Source: Ignavibacteria bacterium (lineage in GTDB: Bacteria; Bacteroidota; Ignavibacteria; UBA10030; SZUA-254). Taken from it: a DNA stretch of 12,271 bases. The translations under genes and the position numbers were made by a program. Position 1 is the stretch's first letter; each line of letters starts with the position of its first letter. The notes beneath the pieces are model-generated. The model did not search any database. It saw nothing but the letters and a program-made list of their open reading frames with translations, and was not told where the DNA came from. Below are positions 1 to 6,366 of this stretch, in pieces. The stretch covers positions 5,387 through 17,657 of the forward strand of contig VBOC01000086.1 in assembly GCA_005877655.1 (NCBI GenBank). Direction: 5' to 3'.

Positions 1-523
1 TCCGGGCAAGCAGTGGCTGGCTCAACCCCCAGAGGGCATACGATTGATCTTTCCTCTTGTCGATCGCGCGCGCCACAAAAAAACGGCGCTTCTCTTCGTC
101 GAAACCGACACGGGCGTAATGGCCGGTCGCAATATAGTCCGCCCCCAGAGCTGTCGCCTTGCCGAGTAATTTCCCCCACTTGATCGATCGATTACAGATG
201 ACGCATGGATTGGGCGTTCTTCCGCTGAGGTACTCAGTGACAAAATTATCAATCACTTCGTGTCCGAAGGCCTCGGTAAAATCTACCACATAGTGAGGTA
301 TTCCAAGCTTCCCTGCAACGATGCGGGCATCGTTGAACGCATCCAGTCCGCAGCATCCCGATTCGTTGCCCGGATTTCCTCCCACCCTGTCAAAATCATA
401 CGTCTTCATCGTCACCCCGATGACGCTGTATCCTTCCTCCAGAAGCAGCGCAGCCGCAACGGAGGAATCGACGCCTCCGCTCATCGCAACGACAACGGTA
501 CTATTCTTCTTCGGTCGAATCAT
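1..523 (-). CDS. mnmA: tRNA-specific 2-thiouridylase MnmA, N-terminal part (cut by window edge)
   Basis: MnmA adds sulfur to C2 of the wobble uridine (U34) of Lys, Glu and Gln tRNAs in the cytoplasm, using ATP to activate the base. The 174 visible residues carry the ATP-pyrophosphatase P-loop SGGVDSS (residues 15-21), a GCCGLDAFNDAR segment (57-67), TPNPCVICN (103-111), ATGHYAR (132-138) and KDQSYALW (158-165), all in the family order. The first catalytic cysteine is Cys110; the second, plus the C-terminal tRNA-binding domains, lies beyond base 1. The ATG at 523 gives the usual short lead before the P-loop, and no Shine-Dalgarno sequence is visible before it. Position -3 relative to Cys110 is Cys107, where E. 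coli has Asp. It follows the 600-2378 barrel gene on the same strand but is separated from it by a terminator-like hairpin, so it probably has its own promoter. Identification is very secure. Confidence 0.96.
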   Translation of the reverse strand, partial: MIRPKKNSTVVVAMSGGVDSSVAAALLLEEGYSVIGVTMKTYDFDRVGGNPGNESGCCGLDAFNDARIVAGKLGIPHYVVDFTEAFGHEVIDNFVTEYLSGRTPNPCVICNRSIKWGKLLGKATALGADYIATGHYARVGFDEEKRRFFVARAIDKRKDQSYALWGLSQPLLAR

Positions 524-533
524 GATCGGTATG

Positions 534-562
534 AAGATACGAAAAACCGGCGGCACGTGCAA
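534..562 (-). promoter_or_regulatory. Possible sigma70-like promoter for mnmA
   Basis: Minus-strand TTGCAC (562-557) and TATCTT (539-534) are separated by 17 bases, a good match in sequence and spacing to a -35/-10 pair. The -10 element ends 10 bases before the mnmA ATG at 523, so the predicted transcript would have a 5' leader of only a few bases. The elements interleave with the terminator-like hairpin. This is a sequence match only. Confidence 0.4.
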
Positions 563-590
563 CGAATTCCATACCAGAGCCGCCCGCCGG
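542..590 (-). terminator. Probable intrinsic terminator after the barrel gene
   Basis: On the minus strand, CCGGCGG (590-584) is followed after a 30-base loop by its exact complement CCGCCGG (553-547) and then by TTTTT (546-542). An alternative pairing of GGCGGC with GCCGCC gives a 24-base loop. It lies directly after the stop codon of the barrel gene (600-602). The loop is longer than in a typical terminator, so efficiency is uncertain. It ends only about 19 bases before the mnmA start. Confidence 0.5.
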
Positions 591-599
591 CCTGGACAT

Positions 600-2378
600 T
601 CAGAGGTTGATGTCGAGTTGTGCGCCGAACCGATCCTCCTCTCCTGCCGGGAGCTGATCGAGTCCGGACCCGAGCCGCCTCACGTCATCGCGGATCAGCC
701 TGGAATATCTTGCCGAGAGCTCGCAATCTCCGGCAAACTTCAGCTTCGCCAGCACATACCATCGCGCTCCCTGACCCGAGAGGACCGGAGCCGAGAGGAG
801 GCCCTCCAGATCATCCTCGAGTTCGGTCATTCGGGCGGAGAAGGATTCTGTCCGGAAAAGAATCACCCGTACTTTGAGCGCCAGGCGCTTCACCGGCTGA
901 AATGCGACGTCGTCATAGAGCAACGTGCCCCGTTCGAGTCTTCCGCCCGGCTCCGAACGGAAAATCACCTTTTCGATTCTTGCCCGGACTTTCATCTCAT
1001 CCGAGAAATCAAATTCGACATGTGACCGGAACCGCTGAAGTGTGTACACATCCGTGACTGTTTGCCCAAGCCCCCGGTCCGTTGTGCCCCGTTCGCCTGC
1101 CTCCGAGCTCTTCCGGTCATAGAACAGCACGACCTCAGTCTTAGCCGCGGGCCGGAAACGGAGCTGGAGAAACGATTCGTGGCCGCCTGCAGGATACGGC
1201 AGACCGCCTGAACCCCCGGGAAATCTGAACTGGTCATAAAAAGACGAAAGGATGATCGCGTCCCCCAGTCTCATCCGCGCACCGAGATACAATCCATCTT
1301 CATTCGAGGTTGACGAGTGTTCCCCGAATCCCAATCCATGCAGGCTCGCGAATCGCTCCGGATAGTGGCGAACCGCAGCGACGAGCACGACCCGCATGGA
1401 AGGATTCAGAAAAAGGGATGAGACACCTCCTGCCGTCCCCCCAACCATGGCCCATTCTCCCGTAAGAATCGCCGCCGGGACGTTCAGATGATAATCGATC
1501 GCCCCGATGGAATAGCGATTCCCGGAAATTTTATTCCCGGTGCCGAAACGGAGCGGCTCCGAAAACCCGGCTCCATAGTATGTAAGACCGGCATTCCCCG
1601 CATCGCCCAGGAGTATCGTTCCGCGAAACCCGGCGAGATTTTCCCGCACGGCGTCTCTCATCGATGACAGGGCGCTCGTCCGATAGATTCCCGAAGTTGA
1701 CAAGGAGACGGAGCCCGTCGTGTCGCGGGAGCCGCTCAAGGACCGGCGAGAGTAGAAAATCGTGATTGATGTCCGGCCGAGATGGAACTCCGCAGCGGCC
1801 CCCCGCAGGAATGCGTTCTCATTTGATGAACGATAAGGAACGATCCCCCGTCCCGACCTTTTTATCGCGCTCACGACTCCACCCCCCTTCCCGAAGTCAA
1901 ACCCGCGCCACAGCGCGATACCCTCCCCTCCTTCGATGAAGTAATCGCCCAGCACGAGCTTCCCCAGTACTCCGATGTTGGCCATATGGAAGTACCCGCT
2001 CTTGAAATCGTCGATGCGCACTTCACCGGCATCCTTCGCGAGAACCAAACCGCCCCGGAACCGGCCGCTATGAATATTCAGTCGCTGGAACGACTTCAGG
2101 GGGGACCCAAGAAAGAGGCCCTCCTCGAAGCCGCGGGATCGTTCCAGAACGAGACTCATGCGCGATCGGACGGATACCTCAAATCCGGAATTCCCCGCGC
2201 CCTTATCGGCCGTAAGAAAGTCGAGGATAGGAGAATCGTCGAGCTCCTGATCAATCACGCCCTGGGCGCTTTCAGCCGGCCCGGGTGAATCGGCCGATAT
2301 GGCGGAATCGGTCTGGGCGGACAGAAATTCATTCCAGAAGAGAAGAACGATCGAAAACATCCCAATCGTCTTATTCAT
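600..2378 (-). CDS. Large outer-membrane beta-barrel protein resembling the barrel half of HHH/ComEA-like proteins
   Basis: This is a 592-residue exported protein with a signal peptide (MNKTIGMFSIVLLFWNEFLSAQ, cleaved near residue 22), a short acidic linker, and then a long series of alternating beta strands. The stretch from SVRSRMSLVLERSRGF through LGDYFIEGGEGIALWRGFDF and GRGIVPYRSSNENAFLRGAA matches, from memory, the barrel part of Bacteroidota proteins annotated as helix-hairpin-helix (ComEA-like) proteins. Those usually have HHH motifs between signal and barrel, but here the linker is only about 40 residues and shows no HHH motif. Function is unknown; DNA handling at the outer membrane would be speculation. 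I chose the ATG at 2378 because it overlaps the stop of the upstream barrel gene as ATGA and begins a good signal peptide; a GTG at 2402 would add a glycine run in front. A G-rich tract sits where the ribosome-binding site should be. Confidence 0.8.
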   Translation of the reverse strand: MNKTIGMFSIVLLFWNEFLSAQTDSAISADSPGPAESAQGVIDQELDDSPILDFLTADKGAGNSGFEVSVRSRMSLVLERSRGFEEGLFLGSPLKSFQRLNIHSGRFRGGLVLAKDAGEVRIDDFKSGYFHMANIGVLGKLVLGDYFIEGGEGIALWRGFDFGKGGGVVSAIKRSGRGIVPYRSSNENAFLRGAAAEFHLGRTSITIFYSRRSLSGSRDTTGSVSLSTSGIYRTSALSSMRDAVRENLAGFRGTILLGDAGNAGLTYYGAGFSEPLRFGTGNKISGNRYSIGAIDYHLNVPAAILTGEWAMVGGTAGGVSSLFLNPSMRVVLVAAVRHYPERFASLHGLGFGEHSSTSNEDGLYLGARMRLGDAIILSSFYDQFRFPGGSGGLPYPAGGHESFLQLRFRPAAKTEVVLFYDRKSSEAGERGTTDRGLGQTVTDVYTLQRFRSHVEFDFSDEMKVRARIEKVIFRSEPGGRLERGTLLYDDVAFQPVKRLALKVRVILFRTESFSARMTELEDDLEGLLSAPVLSGQGARWYVLAKLKFAGDCELSARYSRLIRDDVRRLGSGLDQLPAGEEDRFGAQLDINL

Positions 2379-3199
2379 GGCGTCCCCCCCACCGCCCCCC
2401 ACCTGATCGAGAATGTGAATTCATGCGTCCATCCCAGTTCCTGGTGCGACTCGAACGCATAGTCCAGACGGAACGACATATACTGTATGCCGACCCCGCC
2501 TGTCGTTCGAGTCTCCGCGTCCGAGAAACCCGCACGGAGCGCCAGCGCGCTCACAATCCGGTATTCAAATCCGAATCTTGTCGCCGCCGCGCGCCCCGAT
2601 TCTTTCCGATAGTCGCCTGCCAGCGTCACGCCCCCCGCCGGAACGTACTCGAAGCCGATGGTGAAGACCTGGGGGAGCGGCTCGCGTGAGACGCCGATCT
2701 TTGGGGCGTTCAGATTCTTGACCGACAGGCCGCACGCCAGCCTGCCCGACAAACCGGCGAGGAGGCCGGCATCCACGCCGATCACGGAAGCGGAGCCATA
2801 GCGGCTGATCGCAACCGAATGCCGGTTCAGACTCAGCCCGAAGCCGATGGTTGAGACCGAGGACGCGTAGGAGAGTGTGGCGGACAGTTCCCGGTAGAGT
2901 TCAAACCCAAATCTTCTGGCGGCGAGACCGATCACACCGAAGTTCGACCGGAACCCGAACGCGGCCGCCTCGAGGCCGAGCTCGGGTAACCCGAACGGCG
3001 AGGGGGAATAGAAGAACGACACCTCGTTCCGATCGAGACGCGACAGTCCCGCCACGTTGAAGAACATCGTCCAGGCGTCTCCGCCGGCCGCCGCATAAGC
3101 GCCGCCGAGCGCCTTCGGTCTGCTCCCCGCTTCGCTTTGTTGAAAACCTGCTCTGGAAATCTGAGAAAGTAGGAATACCAGAATAATTAACCATCGCAT
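2375..3199 (-). CDS. PorV/PorQ-type outer-membrane beta-barrel protein
   Basis: This 274-residue protein has a signal peptide (residues 1-17, ending in SRA), then SRPKALGGAYAAAGGDAW (26-43) and FFNVAGLSRL (46-55). That is the hallmark N-terminus of PorV/PorQ (UPF0164-like) barrels, in which the first strand carries a glycine/alanine-rich turn followed by an N-x-AGL segment. The rest alternates amphipathic strands and glycine turns and ends with the family-like LDYAF...ELGWTHEFTF pattern. PorV and PorQ proper are longer (roughly 330-400 residues) and belong to type IX secretion, but many short relatives of unknown role exist, so I do not assign a Por name. The ATG at 3199 is preceded by a Shine-Dalgarno sequence. 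The stop overlaps the start of the next gene as ATGA, implying translational coupling to the large barrel protein. It is transcribed divergently from the PorD-like gene. Confidence 0.82.
   Translation of the reverse strand: MRWLIILVFLLSQISRAGFQQSEAGSRPKALGGAYAAAGGDAWTMFFNVAGLSRLDRNEVSFFYSPSPFGLPELGLEAAAFGFRSNFGVIGLAARRFGFELYRELSATLSYASSVSTIGFGLSLNRHSVAISRYGSASVIGVDAGLLAGLSGRLACGLSVKNLNAPKIGVSREPLPQVFTIGFEYVPAGGVTLAGDYRKESGRAAATRFGFEYRIVSALALRAGFSDAETRTTGGVGIQYMSFRLDYAFESHQELGWTHEFTFSIRWGAVGGTP
2384..2400 (-). repeat. Two G runs (6 and 7 G) at the overlap of the two barrel genes
   Basis: The minus strand reads six G (2400-2395), CGGT, then seven G (2390-2384), 5 bases before the ATG at 2378. 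The tract codes for the last residues of the PorV/PorQ-like protein and is also the only purine-rich stretch in Shine-Dalgarno position for the downstream gene. In the upstream frame the seven-G run is split as G_GGG_GGG. Confidence 0.7.
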
Positions 3200-3203
3200 G
3201 GCG

Positions 3204-3211
3204 CCTCCCTT
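3204..3211 (-). promoter_or_regulatory. Shine-Dalgarno sequence of the PorV/PorQ-like gene
   Basis: Minus-strand AAGGGAGG ends 4 bases before the ATG at 3199. It is the clearest ribosome-binding site in the window and supports that start. The spacer is on the short side. Confidence 0.6.
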
Positions 3212-3282
3212 GGGGAATGGTTAGAACATGAAACGCATTTCGCCTCCCGCGTGTTCTGGGCTGCTGGAGGTCAATCGGTCAT

Positions 3283-3310
3283 TTGAACAAAGCAACGATT
3301 TTCCTATATT
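3283..3310 (+). promoter_or_regulatory. Sigma70-like promoter of the PorD-like gene
   Basis: TTGAAC (3283-3288) and TATATT (3305-3310) are 16 bases apart, matching five of six and five of six consensus positions at near-ideal spacing in the 118-base divergent intergenic region. The predicted start of transcription, about 7 bases after the -10, falls at or next to the ATG at 3318. A TTTG at 3282-3285 also fits the Bacteroides-type -33 element. I saw no equally good promoter facing left for the PorV/PorQ-like gene. Confidence 0.55.
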
Positions 3311-3317
3311 ATGATTG

Positions 3318-4223
3318 ATGCGCTCGCTCATGAAGCCTGCACTCGCAATTCTCCTTTGTTTGTTCTTCCGGACCGGCCGGCTCGCTGCACAGGAGATTGA
3401 CTGCGATGTCAAAATTACGAACAAGGAGGCCCTGACCGCGCAGGCCCGGGAAGCGCTTGCGGATTTCCTCCCTCAGGTAACACAGTATATCAACTCCTAT
3501 CGCTGGACGAGGGAGGATCTCGCGAACCTCAAGATCAAGTGCACGATCGATATCTCATTCCAGGGATCCCCCCGCGATAATCATTACAGCGTCCAGGCGT
3601 TCATCGGCAGCCAGCGGCCCATCTACAAGCTCGAGCGGAATACGGCAGTGGTCAGGATTCTGGATGATGGCTGGGAATTCGATTACGTCCGCAGTCAGCC
3701 CTTTATCCATAATGAGTCGCGGTATGATCCGCTGCTCAGCGTGCTCGATTTCTATATGTACCTCATCCTGGGCTACGATTTCGAGACTTACAAGGCGGGG
3801 GACGGAACGCCCTATTTTCAGAAGGCGCTGGATATCGCTAATCTGTCGCGCGCAGGCGTGGGATGGGACAATCCCTCACCGGCCGTTTACTCACGCGGGC
3901 AATTGATCGATGAGCTGATGAATGTGAAATTCCACGACTTTCGGGATGCGCTGTTCCGCTATCACTTCAGGGGGCTGGACCTGCTGCACAAAGACGAGGC
4001 GAGGGCAAGGAAGAACATCTTTGCAGCGCTCGACAAAATAGGAAAACTTCAGGAAAAAATCAATGTGCGGAGTCTTGTGCTCAGGACCTTTTTCGACGCA
4101 AAGTACCAGGAGATAGCCGAGGTATTTCTCAAGGATCCGGACCGCGAAATCTTTGCCAGACTCTCGAAGATCGATCCGGCACATCAGACAAAGTACGAAG
4201 AAGCCAGCCAACGCCCCCGGTAG
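3318..4223 (+). CDS. porD: DUF4835 family protein (PorD-type, type IX secretion-associated)
   Basis: This is a 301-residue exported protein of the DUF4835 family, which is widespread in Bacteroidota and annotated there as type IX secretion protein PorD; its molecular role is poorly known. A signal peptide ends near LAAQ, followed by EIDCDVKI, the family's mature start, then SYRWTREDLANLKIKCTIDI. The central block holds the family landmarks: IGSQRPIYK, DDGWEFDYV, DFYMYLILGYDFETY, YFQKALDIAN and RYHFRGLDLL. The Cys in EIDC and the Cys in KIKC could form a disulfide. Length is about normal. ATG 3318 is chosen; ATG 3330 would also leave a full signal peptide. Neither has a Shine-Dalgarno sequence, and a promoter lies directly upstream. 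The gene converges with the HEAT/cyclophilin gene, with only 10 bases between the stop codons. Family assignment is secure; the Por name and the secretion role are taken from family annotation. Confidence 0.87.
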   Translation: MRSLMKPALAILLCLFFRTGRLAAQEIDCDVKITNKEALTAQAREALADFLPQVTQYINSYRWTREDLANLKIKCTIDISFQGSPRDNHYSVQAFIGSQRPIYKLERNTAVVRILDDGWEFDYVRSQPFIHNESRYDPLLSVLDFYMYLILGYDFETYKAGDGTPYFQKALDIANLSRAGVGWDNPSPAVYSRGQLIDELMNVKFHDFRDALFRYHFRGLDLLHKDEARARKNIFAALDKIGKLQEKINVRSLVLRTFFDAKYQEIAEVFLKDPDREIFARLSKIDPAHQTKYEEASQRPR

Positions 4224-4233
4224 GGCACGCCCG

Positions 4234-6366
4234 TCAATCCTGCACGATTTTTACGTCAAAGATGTGATCGTCGACCTGAATCTTGTCGACCGCATCCATT
4301 CCTGATATCACCTTGCCAAAGTTCGTGTAGCGGCCGTCCAGATGCGGTTGCGGCGACTGGGTGATGAAGAACTGCGATCCTTCGGTGTCCTTCCCGGCGC
4401 TCGCTATCCCGACCGACCCCCTTTCATACGTTCGGGTTGAGAACTCCGATCGGATCGAATATCCGGGTCCCCCCCAGCCGTCTCCCCGCGGATCCCCGCC
4501 CTGAATGACGAAGTTCGGAACGACCCTGTGAAAAACAAGACCGCGATAAAAAGCCTTTTGGGTGGCCAGTTTAAGAAATGTCATCACCGTGAACGGAGCC
4601 GCCTGCTTGTACAACTCCATCATCACATCCCCCCTGATTGTTTCCATTTTAACGCGCACGGTCTCCGGAAGGGCGTTCAGGTAAGCGAAATCAAAGTCCG
4701 TGAAGAGCGGCTCGAAGAATGTCGGGACCTCGCTTGTATATGACCGGCCCGTAATCGACTTCAGGGCCGAGGCGCAAGCCCGCACAACCGAGCGGTCGGG
4801 CTGCTCCAATTGTTTTCGGAGAGCGTCCACCGCGCTTTGCTCTTTCAGCTTTCCCAGCGTGGCCGCTATTTCCTGGATTGCTTCCACGTCGTCGGGAACG
4901 CGCAGCCGCTCGAGAGTTTCCGCCAGCCGGGGCGCGGCCGCCGGTCGGAGCAGCAGAGAATCCCCGAGAATCGAAGCCGCCGTCGTTACAATCGCCATGT
5001 CATGGACGGAGAGAGCGGCGATGCCGGCGTCATACATTTTCTGGATCAGCCCTCTGTTCGAACGATTTTTCTCGACGAGAATCTGGAAACCTTCGAGCGC
5101 GGATCTGTAAAGAACGGGGTCAGCCTGTCCGAGGTAGCGGGAGAGCAAAGGCGCCGCCTCCGGGGAGCCCGTCGTGCCCAGCGCGACGAGGAGCCGGGCA
5201 TCTAACGGCCGCCGGGGCGACCCTCGCGGAGTGATAATGGGAATCGCGGCGCCGCCTTCGAGTGCCGCAACCGCGCTCGCTGCCTCTGCCTGCAACTGCC
5301 AGAGGAACCCGTTCTCACGGTTTGCGGCGATGCGTTCGAGGTCGGAAAACACCTGTGCAGATGCATTCGCCGAATCCTTCCGGAGGCCCGCGGTGCCGAA
5401 GACCGAAAGGGCGGTCAGCGCGACATTCATATTGCCGTCGAAAAATGAACGACGAAACGTTTCAATAATACCCGGCTTCCCGTCCAGTGTTAAATTACCG
5501 AGCGCCTTGAGCGCGTTGACCCGGACGCGCCAATCGGGGTCGGAGTCCGCGAGTTTCTGCAAGGGGATGAGTGAGACGTTTTCGTTCTTCACTTTTCCCA
5601 GAATCGTCGCACTATGCATGCGCACAAGCGGATCTGCATGCAAAGTCAATTTGGCGATTTCTTCTATACTGTTTTTCAAGATCGGATGGTCGCCGATCCG
5701 TTGCAGGGCGTACACCGCCTCCCATCGGGCGGCATCGGGGGGTTTGATTAATTTCAGAAGATGCAAAACGCCCTCCTCGGCCACGATCCCCCGGATCGCG
5801 AATCTCGCGAGACTCATGACGAGAGCATGCCCGTGAACCGGGGGCTCCTCATTTCCGAACCGCCGCATCAGGTCGGTCAGGGCCGTCTCTGTCCCGAACT
5901 TCCCGATCTCTTCGATCAATCGTTCCGCGGGACCGGCTCCCCCGCTGGCGGGGCCGCGCAGTTGGTCCAGGCGGGTCCAGATGAGTTCATGAGCGAGGCG
6001 TTCCCGGCGGGGCGAACTCAGTTGTCCGGCCGCCTGTCCGATCGCAAAGGCTGCTTCCAACTGCACCTTCGGTTCTCCATCGTTGACAAGACGATCGACG
6101 AGCAGGTTGATCACCGATGTATCCTGGGTGCTTCCGAAGGCATGCACCGCCCTCTCGCGCACGGCGGCATCCGGATCGGTCAACAGGCTTATTAATTTAC
6201 CGTCATGGATCGAGCGCGTGTCCTGGATCCGTAGAATCGTTTCTATTTTCGAGCGCCTCTCTTTGGCTTCCTCATTTTGCCCAGTCCGGGCGGGAGAGAG
6301 TGAAACGACGGTTACTGTAAGGAGGGCGAGGCGGATGTACCTCCGGTATCTGTCCGGCCGATTCAT
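4234..6366 (-). CDS. Exported HEAT-repeat protein with C-terminal cyclophilin peptidyl-prolyl isomerase domain
   Basis: The 710-residue product begins with a signal peptide (hydrophobic core LALLTVTVVSLS, residues 12-23) without a lipobox, so the protein is probably periplasmic. Residues about 35-540 are alpha-helical HEAT-like repeats, seen as recurring DPDAAVRERAVHAFG, EPKVQLEAAFAIG, DPLVRMHSATILG and DPDWRVRVNALKALG units. Residues about 570-710 form a bacterial-type cyclophilin with FHRVVPNFVIQGGDPRGDGW, GSVGIASAGKDTEGSQFFI and PHLDGRYTNFGKV. The catalytic Arg (about 614) and the substrate-binding Gln (about 622) are present, so the isomerase should be active. The HEAT part probably binds client proteins or membrane assembly factors (inference). 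The ATG overlaps the tatD stop as ATGA, making this the last gene of the leftward unit. No terminator is visible in the 10 bases before the convergent PorD-like gene. Confidence 0.93.
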   Translation of the reverse strand: MNRPDRYRRYIRLALLTVTVVSLSPARTGQNEEAKERRSKIETILRIQDTRSIHDGKLISLLTDPDAAVRERAVHAFGSTQDTSVINLLVDRLVNDGEPKVQLEAAFAIGQAAGQLSSPRRERLAHELIWTRLDQLRGPASGGAGPAERLIEEIGKFGTETALTDLMRRFGNEEPPVHGHALVMSLARFAIRGIVAEEGVLHLLKLIKPPDAARWEAVYALQRIGDHPILKNSIEEIAKLTLHADPLVRMHSATILGKVKNENVSLIPLQKLADSDPDWRVRVNALKALGNLTLDGKPGIIETFRRSFFDGNMNVALTALSVFGTAGLRKDSANASAQVFSDLERIAANRENGFLWQLQAEAASAVAALEGGAAIPIITPRGSPRRPLDARLLVALGTTGSPEAAPLLSRYLGQADPVLYRSALEGFQILVEKNRSNRGLIQKMYDAGIAALSVHDMAIVTTAASILGDSLLLRPAAAPRLAETLERLRVPDDVEAIQEIAATLGKLKEQSAVDALRKQLEQPDRSVVRACASALKSITGRSYTSEVPTFFEPLFTDFDFAYLNALPETVRVKMETIRGDVMMELYKQAAPFTVMTFLKLATQKAFYRGLVFHRVVPNFVIQGGDPRGDGWGGPGYSIRSEFSTRTYERGSVGIASAGKDTEGSQFFITQSPQPHLDGRYTNFGKVISGMDAVDKIQVDDHIFDVKIVQD

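Noticed and set aside
178..194. TTGATCGATCGATTA palindrome-like string
   Set aside because: It lies inside mnmA and encodes the conserved CNRSIKW segment; GATC/CGATCG strings are frequent across this window.
321..1025. Long plus-strand open frame opposite mnmA and the barrel gene
   Set aside because: It is antisense to two well-supported genes, its translation shows no domain or signal peptide, and long antisense frames are expected in GC-rich coding DNA.
2379..2402. GTG at 2402 as start of the large barrel protein
   Set aside because: It would put a polyglycine stretch before the signal peptide; the ATG at 2378 gives a clean signal peptide and an ATGA overlap.
3221..3424. Small minus-strand frame across the divergent intergenic region
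   Set aside because: It overlaps the promoter and the signal-peptide region of the PorD-like gene, and has no ribosome-binding site or protein-like pattern.
4223..4232. GGGC-AC-GCCC inverted repeat between the convergent stop codons
   Set aside because: The stem is only 3-4 bp with no T run on either strand, too weak to call a bidirectional terminator.
5174..5836. 220-codon plus-strand open frame opposite the HEAT/cyclophilin gene
   Set aside because: Its composition (rich in Arg, Ser, Ala, Pro) is that of a shadow frame, and the HEAT repeats on the other strand explain the sequence.
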